Assembly (NCBI RefSeq): GCF_017487405.1
Contig: NZ_CP062222.1
Span: 3,085,001 to 3,149,000 of the forward strand
Direction of reading: 5' to 3'
DNA: 64,000 bases
From: Brevundimonas goettingensis
Lineage (GTDB): Bacteria; Pseudomonadota; Alphaproteobacteria; Caulobacterales; Caulobacteraceae
The translations under genes were made by a program, and so were the position numbers. Under the pieces are notes generated by a model, which had not been told where the DNA came from, did no database searches, and was given only the letters and a program-made list of their open reading frames with translations. Shown piece by piece: positions 35,299-46,500 of the stretch (position 1 is the first letter of the stretch; each line of letters opens with the position of its first letter).

Positions 35299-35631
35299 TT
35301 CACGTAAACCCCTGTAATTGTTAAACCCAGACCGGCGTTAGCAGCGCAACGTTAGACCTACGGGGTCCGCCGGAGAGCGCGATGTAGGGTCACGGGACTG
35401 TCATGTAAAGCGGTTTTTCGAGGCGGGGCCTGACGGGACGCCTCTTTGATCCGCCTGCGGAAGGTCTCGGGATTTCAACGACAAGCCGCAAAGGCGCCGA
35501 GGGGGCGGGCGCGCCTGTACCCCATTGTCCACAGCACTGGACGCCGTAACCGCCCGCATGGCATTAAGACTTGTCGAAACGTCCCTCTCGCGTCATTCGG
35601 CGCCCCCATTTCAGCCGCACCAGCGAGCCCG
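35299..35631. other. 333-bp divergent intergenic region between ornithine decarboxylase and phnC
   Basis: No gene is visible. The half near phnC would be a long leader if transcription starts at the PHO-box-like site at 35387-35404. The in-frame upstream codons of phnC from 35446 are unlike the family and I treat them as non-coding. The decarboxylase promoter must also lie here, probably in the AT-richer stretch 35300-35345. Confidence 0.5.
35387..35404 (+). promoter_or_regulatory. PHO-box-like direct repeat upstream of phnCDE
   Basis: GGGTCAC (35387-35393), 4 bases, then CTGTCAT (35398-35404). The second half is a perfect match to the PhoB consensus half-site and the 11-base period is exact; the first half keeps GTCA. 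It lies 228 bases before the phnC ATG in the divergent region. This is the better of the two PHO-box candidates in the window. Confidence 0.5.
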
Positions 35632-36427
35632 ATGAGTTCCACTTCCCCAGCCGTCGCATCCGTCCGTGATGTGTCGAAGACCTACGGCGCCCGCAAAGCG
35701 CTCGACGGCGTGTCGGTGGAGGTCGCCGCCGGAGAGATGGTGGCCCTGATCGGCCCGTCCGGCTCCGGTAAGTCCACCCTGCTGCGCTCTATCACCGGCA
35801 TGCACCCCATCGATCCCGGCAAGGGCACGATCCAGGTGTTCGGCGAGACGGTGCAGAAGAACGGCCGCACCACCGGCCAGATCCGGGCCGCGCGCGCCAA
35901 GCTCGGCATGATCTTCCAGCAGTTCAACCTGGTCGGCCGACTGTCGCTGTTCTCCAACGTCATGCTCGGCGCGCTCGGCCGCCTGCCCGGCTGGCGCGGC
36001 ATCCTCGGCGCCTGGCCCAAGGCGGACAAGCAGATGGCCATGGCGGCCCTGCACCGCGTCGGCGTCGCCGACTACGCCGGCCAGCGCGCCAACACCCTGT
36101 CGGGCGGCCAGCAGCAGCGCGGCGCCATCGCCCGCGCCATCGTCCAGGGCCCAGGCCGTCCTCGCCGACGAGCCCGTCGCCTCGCTGGACCCCGTCTCGG
36201 CCCGCAAGGTCATGGAGCTGCTGGTCGAGCTCAACAAGCGCGACGGCCTGGGGGTCATCGTCACCCTGCACCAGGTCGACTACGCCATCCGCTACTGCGA
36301 GCGCGTCGTCGCGCTGAAGGCCGGCAAGATCGTCTATGACGGTCCCTCGACCAGCCTGGACACCAAGACCCTCATCGATATCTACGGTCCCGAGTTCGAG
36401 GACGCGTTCTGGGAAGCCAAGGCATGA
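35632..36427 (+). CDS. phnC: Phosphonate/phosphite ABC transporter ATP-binding protein (frameshifted)
   Basis: After repair, a 265-residue ATPase. Walker A is GPSGSGKST, the Q-loop lies in [20 protein letters not shown], the signature is [14 protein letters not shown], Walker B is [13 protein letters not shown], and the H-loop is [11 protein letters not shown]. The [13 protein letters not shown] insert is typical of PhnC. The break is at 36146-36152, where two bases seem missing (or one extra), unlike the usual single-base loss. ATG 35632 ([19 protein letters not shown]) is the natural start. It overlaps phnD by 4 bases and energises PhnE. Confidence 0.88.
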
Positions 36428-37434
36428 CCCGCACTCTCCTGACCCGCCGCATCCTGGGCGCCGCCGCCCTCGCGGCCGCCACCCTCGGCCTGGCCTCCTG
36501 CGGAGGCGGCGACTCCAAGCCCGCCGCCGGCGCCATGCCGACCGAGATCACCTTCGCCATCCTGCCCGCCGAAGGCCAAGGCTCATCCGGGCCACTGTGG
36601 CAACCGCTGCTGGACGACATGTCCAAGGAGATCGGCGTCAAGGTGAAGCCGAACTTCGCCGCCAACTACAATGTCTCGATCACGGCCATGCAGTTCAACC
36701 AGGCCCAGATCGCCTGGCTGTCGGCCAAGCCTGAACTGGAGGCCATCGACCGCGCCAATGCCGAGGTGATCGCCCGCATCGTCGACCCGCAAGGCCGCGA
36801 CACCTATACCTCCAGCCTGATCGTCAAGAAGGGCTCGGGCATCACCCTCGACAAGGTCCTGGCCTGCGGCAAGGTCTACGATTTCGGCCTCGGCGACGCC
36901 CAGTCGACCTCGGGGACCCTCGCCCCCATGACCTATCTGTTCAATCCGCGCGGCATCGTCCCGGCACAGTGCTTCAAGACCGTGCGCTCGGCCAGCCACC
37001 AGAACAACACCTTCGCCATCGGCAGCGGCGTGCTGGACGTCTCGACTTCCAACAGCGTCAACACCGTCTTCATCCAGCGCGAAAACCCGCAGATCGCCGC
37101 GACCCTGGAAGAGATCTGGACCTCCCCGCCCCTGCCGGAATCCGGCATCGTGATCCGTCAGGACATGAACCCGGCGCTCAAGGAGAAGATTCGCGCCTTC
37201 CTGATCGGCTATGGCAAGGGCGAAGGCGCCGAGGCGGAGCGTCAGCGCGGCGTCCTGCTGGCCCTGAACTATTCGATGTTCCGCGCCGCCGACGACAGCT
37301 ACCTGGATCCGGTCCGCCTGATGGTGCTGGAGCAGAAGCTGAACGACGCCAAGGCCAAGAACGACGCCTCCGCCGTCTCGAGCCTGACGGCGCAGGCGGC
37401 CGCCCTGCGCACCAAGCTTGAGGTCCAGCCTTGA
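36424..37434 (+). CDS. phnD: Phosphonate ABC transporter substrate-binding lipoprotein
   Basis: A 336-residue periplasmic binding protein. The signal ends in LGLASC (Cys25), so it is membrane-anchored. The PhnD/phosphate-phosphonate fold is seen in [40 protein letters not shown], the ligand-loop region [14 protein letters not shown], and [20 protein letters not shown], followed by [20 protein letters not shown]. It delivers phosphonate, phosphite or a similar oxyanion to PhnE. It overlaps phnC and phnE by 4 bases at either end. No C-P lyase genes are visible in this window, so use of the imported compound must depend on genes elsewhere. Confidence 0.9.
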   Translation: MTRTLLTRRILGAAALAAATLGLASCGGGDSKPAAGAMPTEITFAILPAEGQGSSGPLWQPLLDDMSKEIGVKVKPNFAANYNVSITAMQFNQAQIAWLSAKPELEAIDRANAEVIARIVDPQGRDTYTSSLIVKKGSGITLDKVLACGKVYDFGLGDAQSTSGTLAPMTYLFNPRGIVPAQCFKTVRSASHQNNTFAIGSGVLDVSTSNSVNTVFIQRENPQIAATLEEIWTSPPLPESGIVIRQDMNPALKEKIRAFLIGYGKGEGAEAERQRGVLLALNYSMFRAADDSYLDPVRLMVLEQKLNDAKAKNDASAVSSLTAQAAALRTKLEVQP

Positions 37435-38243
37435 CCGCTGCGACTGTCACGCCGACGCCAGTCCCGGCCGCCCCCAGCAAGTCATTGGGCGCCTGGCTGC
37501 TCGACCTGCTGGTCTGGGGCGGCATCGCCGTGGTCCTGATCGGCAGCTTCAATGCGGTCGAGCTCAAGAACCTCGGGCGGGTCTTCACCAACTCCCAGGA
37601 CATCTCGACCTTTGCCCAGGAGTTGCTCAAGCCGGACTTCTCGAACTGGAAGCTGCTGGTCGCCCAGATGTGGCAGACCATCCAGATCGCGCTGTGGGGC
37701 ACCTTCATCGCCGTCTTCCTGGCCATTCCGCTGGGTCTGGCCGCCGCGCGCAACATCGCCCCGGCCTGGGTGGTGACGCCGATCCGGATCTTCATGAACC
37801 TGCTGCGCTCGATCCCGGATCTGGTGATCGGCCTGCTGTTCATCGTCGCCGTGGGCCTGGGGCCGCTGGCCGGTGTCTTGGCCATCGCCCTGAACACCGC
37901 GGGCGTCCTGGCCAAGCTGTTCTCCGAGGCCGTCGAGTCGATCGACAAGGGGCCGGTCGAGGGCGTGCGCGCCACCGGCGCCTCGCCGCTGCACGAAATC
38001 TTCTGGGGCGTCCTGCCGCAGGTCGGGCCGCTGTGGACCTCGTTCGCCCTGTACCGGTTCGAATCCAACAGCCGCTCGGCGACGGTGCTGGGCCTGATCG
38101 GCGCCGGCGGCATAGGTCAGCTGCTGTTCGAAAGCATGGGCGCCTTCGACTACAACCAGGTTTCGGCCATCGTCATCATCGTCATCGTGGCGGTGACCCT
38201 GATCGACATGCTGTCCCAGGCGATGCGCAAACGCCTGCTCTGA
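37431..38243 (+). CDS. phnE: Phosphonate ABC transporter permease
   Basis: A 270-residue inner-membrane permease with about six helices. The BPD-transport signature lies in ESIDKGPVEGVRATGASPLH with the EAA-type loop, preceded by PIRIFMNLLRSIPDLVIGLL. The C-terminal GLIGAGGIGQLLFESMGAFD block is diagnostic of PhnE. The start overlaps phnD by 4 bases. With PhnC and PhnD it completes the importer. A pstS gene follows 90 bases later on the same strand. Confidence 0.93.
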   Translation: MTAATVTPTPVPAAPSKSLGAWLLDLLVWGGIAVVLIGSFNAVELKNLGRVFTNSQDISTFAQELLKPDFSNWKLLVAQMWQTIQIALWGTFIAVFLAIPLGLAAARNIAPAWVVTPIRIFMNLLRSIPDLVIGLLFIVAVGLGPLAGVLAIALNTAGVLAKLFSEAVESIDKGPVEGVRATGASPLHEIFWGVLPQVGPLWTSFALYRFESNSRSATVLGLIGAGGIGQLLFESMGAFDYNQVSAIVIIVIVAVTLIDMLSQAMRKRLL

Positions 38244-38277
38244 CAGGACAAAACGCCTCGCCGGAACGGTAGCCGTA

Positions 38278-38295
38278 CCGTCACAAAAGCCTGCT
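38278..38295 (+). promoter_or_regulatory. Weak PHO-box half-site upstream of pstS
   Basis: CCGTCAC (38278-38284) followed by AAAA and GCCTGCT. The first half keeps GTCAC and the A-rich spacer fits PHO boxes, but the second half does not match. It lies about 40-56 bases before the pstS start and could be a degenerate PhoB site. Confidence 0.2.
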
Positions 38296-38333
38296 CTAAG
38301 CACGGGCGCAAACGTCCGTTCGGAGAGCGTCTG

Positions 38334-39406
38334 ATGACCCGCAATCAACTGGCCGCCTCGGCCGCCCTGATGGCCGTGACCGTCATCGCGGTCGCCGCCT
38401 GCGATCAGGGCGGCGGCGGGCCCCAGGCCCAGCGCGCGGGCATCTGGGCGGCGGGCTCCTCGACCGTTTTCCCCTTCGCCACCCGCGTCGCCGAAAATTT
38501 CGGCCGCAACAATCCGGGCGTCGCCGCGCCCCGGGTCGAATCGCTGGGCACCGGCGGCGGCATCCAGGCCTTCTGTCAGGGCGTCGGCCCCTCGACCCCG
38601 GACATCGCCAACGCCTCGCGTCCGCTCAAGAAGTCGGAATACGAGCTGTGCCAGAAGAACGGCGTCACCGAGATCATCGAGATCAAGATCGGCTATGACG
38701 GCATCGTCATCGCCACGGCGCGCAACGGCAACGGCTTCATTTCGAACTGAACGACCTCTATGAGGGTCTGGCCAAATCGGTCCCCGGCGCCGGCGGGGCG
38801 TTCGTCGCCAATCCGACGACGACCTGGAACCAGGTCAATCCGGGCCTGCCGAACCAGCGCATCATGGTCTATGGCCCGCCGCCGACCTCGGGCACCCGCG
38901 ACGCCTTCCTGGAGCTGGGCATGGCGCCCGGCGGCGGCCTGATCCCCGCTGTCGCCGCCTTCAAGGACGACAAGACCAGGTTCGAGGGCCTGACCCACAC
39001 CCTGCGCGAGGACGGCGCCTGGATCGACGCCGGCGAGAACGACAACGCCATCGTCCAGACCCTGACCCGCACCCCGGGCTCGCTGGGCGTCTTCGGCTTC
39101 TCCTTCCTGGAGCAGAACCTCGACACGGTGAAGGCCGAGACCATCGACGGTATCGCTCCGACCGCCGAGACCATCGCCGACGGCAGCTATCCGCTGGCCC
39201 GCAGCCTCTACATCTACGTCAAGAAGGCGCACATCGGGGTGACGCCGGGGCTGCAGCAGTTTCTGTCGGAGTTCATGTCCGACGCCGCGACCGGCAAGGG
39301 CGGCTATCTGCAGGATCGGGGCCTGGTGCCGCTGCCGGAAGACCAGCTTCAGGCCCAGCGCGGCATCGCCGCCAATCTGACGCCGATGGTCGCCCCCACG
39401 AAGTAA
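38334..39406 (+). CDS. pstS: Phosphate ABC transporter substrate-binding protein (frameshifted)
   Basis: After repair, a 357-residue binding lipoprotein (signal ending VIAVAAC). PstS motifs are IWAAGSSTVFPFATRVAENF, VESLGTGGGIQAFCQGVG, DIANASRPLKKSEYELCQKN, the YDGIVIA strand and the phosphate-binding PPTSGTRDAFLELGM. It binds orthophosphate in the periplasm. The shift is near 38738 (TTCATT), where one extra C gives NGFHFELNDLYEGLAKSV. No pstCAB-phoU follows within the window; instead a convergent hybrid kinase comes next, so PstS here is separated from its permease or serves another system. Confidence 0.88.
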
Positions 39407-39412
39407 GGGGGC

Positions 39413-41160
39413 TCAGGCCGCGGCCAGGGCTCCGGACCGCGCCGCGTCGACGTCGTTGTCTTCCAGCACCCGGGCCATGGCGCGCATCAGCTCGTCCATC
39501 TGAATCGGTTTGCCCACGACGGCGTCCATGCCGATGGCGCGGTAGTCCTCGATCTGATGGGTCATGACATTGGCGGTCAGGGCGATGATCGGGGTGTGAT
39601 CCCGACCCTCGGCGAACTCCTCGGCGCGGATGCAGGCGGTGGCGCTCGGCCCGTCCATGACCGGCATCTGCACATCCATCAGGATCAGGTCCCACTGACC
39701 CTCGCGCCAGGCCTCGACGGCGAGGGCGCCGTTCTCGACGATGGTCGGCACGATCCCGGCCTGGGCGAGAAGCACGGTCAGCACCTGGCGGTTGACCGGA
39801 TGGTCCTCGGCGGCAAGCACCCGCAGGGCGCGGCCCTCATCCTCGGCCTGGATGACCGAAACGGCGGCCACGGCCTCATCCTCGCCGCCCAGCCATTCCA
39901 GCGGCAGGCGGGTGACGAAGCGCAGACCATGGGGCTCGACCGCCTCGGCCTGGACGGATCCGCCCATGAGGGTGGTCAGCTCGCTGCAGATCGACAGACC
40001 CAGGCCCGTGCCCCCGAAGCGGCGGGTGGTCGAGACGTCGGCCTGTTCGAACTTCCTGAACAGCCGGCCCATCTGTTCGGGCGTGCAGCCCGGGCCGGTG
40101 TCCTCGACGACCAGCACCAGTTCGCCGGCCTCGCGCCGCGCCGCGACGGTGATCGAGCCTTCGTCCGTGAACTTGACCGCATTGGAGATCAGATTGGCCA
40201 GAACCTGCCGCAGCCGCAGGGCGTCGCCCATGTAACGGCCCGCCGCCGAGGGCTCGACGGTGGAGTTGAAGGCCAGACCCTTCGACAGGGCGATGGCCTC
40301 GAAACTGGCCTCGGCCTGGCGGATCGTCGCCTCCAGATCGAAGGGCCTGTTTTCCAGCTCGACCTTTCCGGCCTCGACCTTGGCCAGGTCAAGAACGTCG
40401 TTGACGATGGCCAGCAGGGCCTGACCCGACTGGGCCACGACCTCGAGCCGCTCGCGCTGACGGCCCGACAGGGTGTCGGCGGCCATGGCCTGGGCCATGC
40501 CCAGCACCCCGTTCAGCGGGGTGCGGATCTCGTGGCTCATGACCGTGAGGAATTCGCTCTTGGCCCGGTTGGCGACGATGGCCTCGGCCTGGGCGCGATG
40601 GACCTCGGCCATGGTCGTGGCCAGCTGCCGCCAAGTCAGGAGGGTGGCGACCACCACCATCATGATGGCGACGAAGACCTGGAAGGCTTCCAGCGGCGGC
40701 GAACCGCGCATCAGCATGGCGACGGGCAGGACCAGCGAACACGCCAGATGCGGGACCACCGATGCGATCACCAGAGGCCGCGAGGAGTGGAGACCATGAT
40801 CCCGTTCAGGATCGAACCGCCGAACAGCATGGCCGAACAGGAGATGGCGATGCCCGAGCCGCTCTGAAGCTCCGCCAGACCGATGGCGGCGAAGGCCAGA
40901 TTGTTGATTGCGACCATGCCGATGCTGGCCCGGGCCCAGTCCCTGCGGTCCAGCCGCATGATCCAGGAGCCCCTGGGGCTGAAATCGTGCTCGATCCACT
41001 GCAGGGCGGCATAGACGCCGAACCAGCCGAAGGCGAAGCCGATGCCGGTGAAGGAATGGAAGATCACGGCGATCACGCCGGCGATGACGACCCGCAGACG
41101 CCACTGCTGCGAGCGCGCCTCCATCGCTGCCTTGATGTGGTCGGTCCAGTCGGACGTCAT
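39413..41160 (-). CDS. Hybrid sensor histidine kinase with receiver domain (frameshifted)
   Basis: After repair, a 582-residue membrane kinase. The N-terminal 190 residues hold about six membrane helices (RVVIAGVIAVIFHSFTGIGF, FAAIGLAELQSGSGIAISCS, VVPHLACSLVLPVAMLM), forming a membrane-embedded sensor without a periplasmic domain. Then follow HisKA with SHEIRTPLNGVLGMAQAM, HATPase with LANLISNAVKFTDEG, DTGPGC and GGTGLGLSI, and a C-terminal receiver with LILMDVQMPVMDG (Asp) and IIALTANVMTHQ and the Lys in VGKPIQMDEL. The shift is at GG 40789-40790. It is convergent with pstS; no partner regulator is adjacent, so its output is unknown. Confidence 0.85.
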
Positions 41161-41334
41161 GTGCGTTCTTCCCCGCCGGGAAATACACACCGGTTTGGTT
41201 CACAGAGTATGAACTCGCGGAACCACGTTCCTCAATTTTTCGCCTGAGTTCTCAAATCGCTGTGGAGAGCGCAGGTGAGACCGGTGTCAGCGCCGGGGAT
41301 GGCCGGGCTATCCGTATGCGGCGCTTTACGCCGC

Positions 41335-42418
41335 TCAGGCCGCCGCGCGCCTGCGCACCCGGGCGATCCGGCGAAGACGACGCCAGAAGCGGCCGCGCTC
41401 GGGGTCGGGATAGGGTTCGAGGTTCTCGACGAACTGCTCGGCCGAGGCGCGCCAGCTGAATTTCTCGGCATAGGCGCGGACCGCCTTGCGGTCGCATTCC
41501 AGGGCCTTGATGCAGGCGGTCTTGAGGTCTTCGTCGATGGCGCCGGCGTTGGAGCCGGGGATGATGTCGATGGGCCCATGGGCCGGATAGGCCGCGACCG
41601 GGGTGCCCGCCGCCATGGCCTCCAGGATCACCAGGCCGAAGGTGTCGGTCCAGCTGGGGAAGACGAAGACGTCGGCGTCGCGGAAGCAGCGCGCCAGCTC
41701 CTGACCGAAGCGGGCGCCGAGGAATGGCGTTGGGATAGCGTTCTTCCAGATCGGCACGGGCCGGACCGTCGCCGACGACGATCTTGGTGCCCGGCAGGTC
41801 GGTCTCGAGGAAGGTCTCGATATTCTTCTCGACGGCGACGCGGCCGACGTTGAGCCAGAACGGACGCGGCCAGTCCTTGCCGCCCAGCTCGTCGAAGATG
41901 CGCTCGAGATCGGGGTTGAACTGTTCGGTGTCGACGCCGCGCGTCCAGGGCGAGACGTTCTTGAAGCCGTGCGCCTGAAGCTCGTCGCGCAGGGTCGGGG
42001 TGGCGACCATCAGCCGTCCCGACGGCTTGTGGAACCACTTCATATAGGCGTAGCCGACCTGAACCGGGATCGGGAACCGGGCCGAGACGTACTCGGGGAA
42101 TTTGGTGTGATAGCTGGTCGTGAAGGGCAGCTTCCACTCCACGCAGATGCGCCGCATGGCGATGCCGATCGGGCCTTCGGTGGCGATATGCACCGCCTCG
42201 GGTTCGAAGGCGCGCAGGCGTTCGCGGATCTCCTCCTCGGCGCCCAGGGCCAGCCGGATTTCCGGATAGGTCGGGCAGGGAATGGTCTTGAACTGGCTGG
42301 GCTCGATGACCTCGACCTCATGGCCCATGGCGCGGCATTCCGCGACCGTACGGGTCAGGGTGCGGACGACGCCGTTGACCTGGGGCTCCCAGGCGTCGGT
42401 GGCCAGAACGATACGCAT
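41335..42418 (-). CDS. Glycosyltransferase family 1/4-like (frameshifted)
   Basis: After repair, a 361-residue GT-B glycosyltransferase. The N-terminal acceptor domain begins MRIVLATDAWEPQVNGVVRT and contains VHIATEGPIGIAMRRICVEW and the TSYHTKFPEYVSARFP segment. The donor domain carries FLNVGRVAVEKNI-like LNVGRVAVEKNIETFL, KIVVGDGPARADLEERYPNA and the Glu motif FVFPSWTDTFGLVILEAMAA. Relatives use GDP- or UDP-sugars in glycolipid or exopolysaccharide synthesis. Two bases are missing around 41721-41727, where HFLGARFGQEL should read on. Confidence 0.85.
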
Positions 42419-42503
42419 GTGGGCCGAGTGGCTCCCGCCGTTGTCGAGCAGGAAGCCATAGCGGGTCACGGCGACGATTGCGAGACGCGTTTAAAGCGCC
42501 AAC

Positions 42504-42548
42504 CTAGAGAGGGAGCGCCGTGGTGGATTTCACCTCTTCGAGAACGGT
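42504..42548 (-). pseudogene. Remnant of the 3' end of an Lrp/AsnC gene
   Basis: On the minus strand this segment encodes (T)VLEEVKSTTALPL-stop. That is the same 13-residue end as the intact Lrp/AsnC gene at 43008-43475, which ends AVLEEVKSTTALPL. The codon differences are synonymous (TCC for TCG, CTC for CTG, CCT for CCG, CTC for TTG), so this is a related but older copy, not a simple recent duplication. It begins right after the lipoprotein stop, in the same frame. The lipoprotein gene thus lies between two Lrp 3' ends. Confidence 0.7.
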
Positions 42549-42967
42549 TCAGCTCACAGCCTCAAACCGCACCACGCCGTGGGCGGATCGCAATTCCGCA
42601 AAGGCGTCCTGCCGCCAGTTCAGGCTGATCGGGCCCCGCAGGACGCCGCTGAGCTCCTGAATGGCGGCGACTTCGGCCTCAGTGCAGGGTGACAGGGTTT
42701 CACCGGCGATGAAGCCGCCCTTGCCGTCCGTCATCCCGCCCAGGCGGCAGCCGGTCTCGATCCGGTAATCGGTCGGAATGCCGGACTCGCTTGCCCCCTG
42801 AGGTGAAGCCGAACCCCCAAGTGATTCATCGGCCGGGCGTCTATTGAAACCAGGTTTCCCGTGAACAGGATCGGAGGTTCGGCGTGGACGGTATCGGTTC
42901 GGGGACTGCATGCGCCGAGGGCGACAAGGCCAGCGGCCGTCAGGACCGCCATCGGGAACGATCTCAT
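42549..42967 (-). CDS. Lipoprotein of unknown function (frameshifted)
   Basis: After repair, a 139-residue lipoprotein with the signal VLTAAGLVALGAC (Cys20). The mature part includes EPPILFTGNLVSIDARPMNH, YRIETGCRLGGMTDGKGGFI, LSPCTEAEVAAIQELSGVLR and NWRQDAFAELRSAHGVVRFE; the two Cys may bond. The shift is at CCCCC 42794-42798. It lies 40 bases after the Lrp gene on the same strand and is bounded downstream by a remnant Lrp 3' end, so it may have arrived by insertion. No family recognised. Confidence 0.55.
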
Positions 42968-43007
42968 CTGTCCAGACCCCGCTTTAAAATCATGATGGCA
43001 GCCTCCT

Positions 43008-43475
43008 CTACAACGGCAGCGCCGTGGTCGATTTCACCTCTTCGAGAACGGCGTAGGTGCGGGTCTCGCGCACCCCGGGCATCCGGGTCAGGACGTCGCC
43101 GAGGAAGGCGCGATAGGCGTCCATATCCCCGACCCGGGCCTTGATCAGATAGTCGAAGCCGCCGGCGACCATATGGCACTCCAGCACCTCGGGCTGGCGG
43201 CGCACCATCTCCGCGAAGGCCTCGAACTGATCCCCGGTGGTGCGGTCCAGCAGGACCTCGACGAAGATCATCAGCCCGCGTCCGACCTTGCCCGGGTCGA
43301 TCAGGGCCGCATAGCCGGTGATGACGCCGCGCTCCCTGAGGCGACGGACGCGTTCGAAACAGGCGGCGGGCGACAGATTGCACCGCCGGGCCAGTTCCGC
43401 GTTGGAGATACGACCGTCCTCCTGAAGCGCCTTGAGCAGGCGGCGATCGACGGGATCGAGAGTTTCAACGGCCAA
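43008..43475 (-). CDS. Lrp/AsnC-family regulator, probable activator of putA
   Basis: A 155-residue regulator. The N-terminal helix-turn-helix is LDPVDRRLLKALQEDGRISN, then AELARRCNLSPAACFERVRR with the recognition helix, followed by the RAM ligand domain (VGRGLMIFVEVLLDRTT, VLECHMVAGGFDYLIKARVG). It is divergent from putA with 112 bases between starts. That is the usual arrangement of PutR, the proline-responsive activator of putA in alphaproteobacteria, so I infer proline as the signal. Confidence 0.85.
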   Translation of the reverse strand: MAVETLDPVDRRLLKALQEDGRISNAELARRCNLSPAACFERVRRLRERGVITGYAALIDPGKVGRGLMIFVEVLLDRTTGDQFEAFAEMVRRQPEVLECHMVAGGFDYLIKARVGDMDAYRAFLGDVLTRMPGVRETRTYAVLEEVKSTTALPL

Positions 43476-43587
43476 GAGCGTATTTTTCCGAAGGATCGTT
43501 GGCTTGAGCGCCGATCATACGATGCACATTCGGTCAGGCCCGCCATATACGCAAGACAGACGGGCCGGAAGGCCGAGAGGACGCCGC

Positions 43588-46500
43588 ATGACCACGCCCG
43601 CCCCCTTCAACGCCTCCGCCTACGCCCACTGGGACACGCTGGACCACGGCAAGTTCGCCGATGAGCGCGAGGCGGTCGCCGCCAACCTGGCCCGCGTTCC
43701 GCTGGACGCCGCCGGCCGCCGCGCCGTCGTCGACGAGGCCACCGCCCTGGTCGAGCACGCCCGCCAGAGCCAGAAGAAGCAGGGGGTGGTCGAAAGCTTC
43801 CTGCAGGAGTTCTCGCTGGGCACCCGCGAGGGGCTGGCCCTGATGTGCCTGGCCGAAGCCCTGCTGCGCACCCCGGATGAAGACACCCGCGACCGGCTGA
43901 TCGCCGAAAAGATCGGCTCGGCCGACTGGGCCTCGCATCTCGGCCAGTCCGACAGCCTGTTCGTCAACGCCTCGACCTGGGGCCTGATGCTGACCGGCAA
44001 GCTGGTGGACGCCGACGAAGAGGCCAAGACCGACCTGCCCGGCTTCCTCAAGCGCGTCGCCGGCCGTCTGGGCGAGCCCGTCATCCGTCAGGCCGTCGCC
44101 GCCGCCGTCCGCATCATGGGCGAGCAGTTCGTGGTCGGCCGCACCATCGAGGCGGCGCTGAAGCGGTCGAACAAGGAGGGCTGGCTCTGTTCGTTCGACA
44201 TGCTGGGCGAGGGCGCCCGCACCGCCGCCGACGCCGAGCGCTATGAGCGGATCTACGCCGACGCCATCACCGCCGTGGGCAAGACCGCCAAGGGTCAGGG
44301 CCCCGAGGTCGGGCACGGCGTTTCGGTCAAGCTCTCGGCCCTGTCGCCCCGGTATGAGGCGACGCATGAGGACCGCGTCTGGACCGAACTCTATCCGCGC
44401 ATCCTGCGGCTGGCGAAGATCGCGGCCTCCTACGACATCAACTTCACCATGGACGCGGAAGAGGCCGACCGCCTGGCCCTGTCGCTGAAGCTGCTGGACC
44501 GGCTGGCCAATGAGCCGGAGCTGGGATCGTGGACCGGCCTCGGCCTCGCCGTTCAGGCCTATCAGAAGCGCGGTCCCGAGGCGATCGCCCGCATCGCCCA
44601 ACTGGCGAAGACGTCCGGCCGCCGCCTGATGGTCCGTCTGGTCAAGGGCGCCTATTGGGACACCGAGATCAAGCGCGCCCAGGTCTTCGGCCGCACCGAC
44701 TATCCGGTCTTCACGACCAAGGCCGCGACCGACCTGAACTATCTGGTCTGCGCCCGCGCCATGATCGACGCCGCGCCGCACCTCTATTCCCAGTTCGCGA
44801 CCCACAACGCCCATTCGCTGGCCGCCGTGCACCGGATGGCGACGGCGAGCGAGGTCAAGATCGAGTTCCAGCGCCTGCACGGCATGGGCGAGGCGCTGTA
44901 TGACGCCGCGACCGACCTGTTCGGCGCCGTGACCGTGCGCGCCTATGCCCCCGTCGGCGGGCATGAGGACCTGCTGCCCTACCTGGTCCGACGCCTGCTC
45001 GAGAACGGCGCCAACTCCTCCTTCGTCCACGCCCTGCTGGACGAGCGGGTGCCGGCCTCCGCCGTCGCCGCCGACCCCGTCACCTCGGTCGAACAACACC
45101 CCGACCGCCACGCCAAGATCCCCACGCCCCAGGAGATGTACATGGACCGCCAGAACTCCCTCGGGCGCGACTATTCGCAGGCCGATGTCCGCGCCCGGCA
45201 CACCGCCGCGCTGGAGAAGGTCGATAGCGAGAAGCTGACCTCCGGCCCGCTGATCGGCGGCAAGCTGAAGGCCGGGATCAACCCGACCGACGTCACCAAT
45301 CCGTTCGATCGGTCGCAGGTTCTGGGACATGTCTCGGAAGCCTCGGAAGCCGACATCGACACGGCCGCCGATCTCGCCGCCCGCGCCCAGATCGACTGGG
45401 ACCGTCAGGGCGGCGGCAAGCGCGCCATCGTGTTGCGCGCCATGGCCGATGCGCTGGAAGCCGAGATGGACCGTCTGGTTGCCCTGCTGTCTCGGGAAGC
45501 CGGCAAGACCCTGAACGATGGCGTCGCCGAGGTGCGAGAGGCCGCCGACTTCCTGCGCTACTACGCCCTGCTGGCCGAGCGCGATTTCGGCGGCGCCGAG
45601 ACGCTGAAGGGTCCGGTTGGGGAGGTGAACCAGTTGATCCTGCACGGCCGCGGCGTCTTCGCCTGCATCAGCCCGTGGAACTTCCCCCTGGCCATCTTCA
45701 CCGGGCAGGTCGCGGCCGCCCTGGCCGCCGGCAACGCCGTCCTGGCCAAGCCCGCCGAACAGACGCCCCTGATCGCCGCCGAGGCCGTGCGCCTGTATCA
45801 CAAGGCCGGTCTGGACGCCGACCTGCTGGCCCTCGTGCCCGGTCGCGGCGAGACGGTGGGCGCCAAACTGGTTTCGCATCCGGGCGTCGACGGCGTCGCC
45901 TTCACCGGCGGCACGGACACGGCTTCGGCCATCAACCGGTCGCTGGCGGCCCGCCCCGGCGCCATCATCCCTTTCATCGCCGAGACGGGCGGCCTGAACG
46001 CCATGTTCGTCGACACGACGGCCCTGCGCGAACAGGTCATCGACGACGTCATCCTGTCGGCCTTCGGCTCGGCCGGCCAGCGCTGCTCGGCCCTGCGCAT
46101 CCTCTATGCGCCGAAGGATTCGGCCGACAGCCTGATCGAGGGGCTGAAGGGGGCGCTGGCCGCCCAGGTCGTCGCCGACCCGACCGACCCGGCCACCGAC
46201 ATCGGCCCGGTCATCGACGCCGAGAGCCACAAGGCGCTGGAGGCCCACGTCGAGCGGCTGTCGAAGGAGGCGAAGATCATCGCCCGTGCGGCCCTGCCGG
46301 AAGGCGCGTCGAAGGGCGACCTGTTCGCCCCGGCCATCGCCGAAATCCCGACCGCCGACTTCCTGGAGCGCGAGGTCTTCGGCCCGGTCCTGCACGTCTA
46401 TCGCTATGATCCGAAGGATCTGAAGACGGTCGCCGGCAAGCTGGCCGCGCGCGGCTATGGCCTGACGCTGGGCGTCCATTCGCGCATCGAGGCCTTCGCC

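Noticed and set aside
35446..35631. A 62-residue N-terminal extension of phnC
   Set aside because: The extension is Arg-rich, unlike any ABC ATPase start, and ATG 35632 gives the standard N-terminus.
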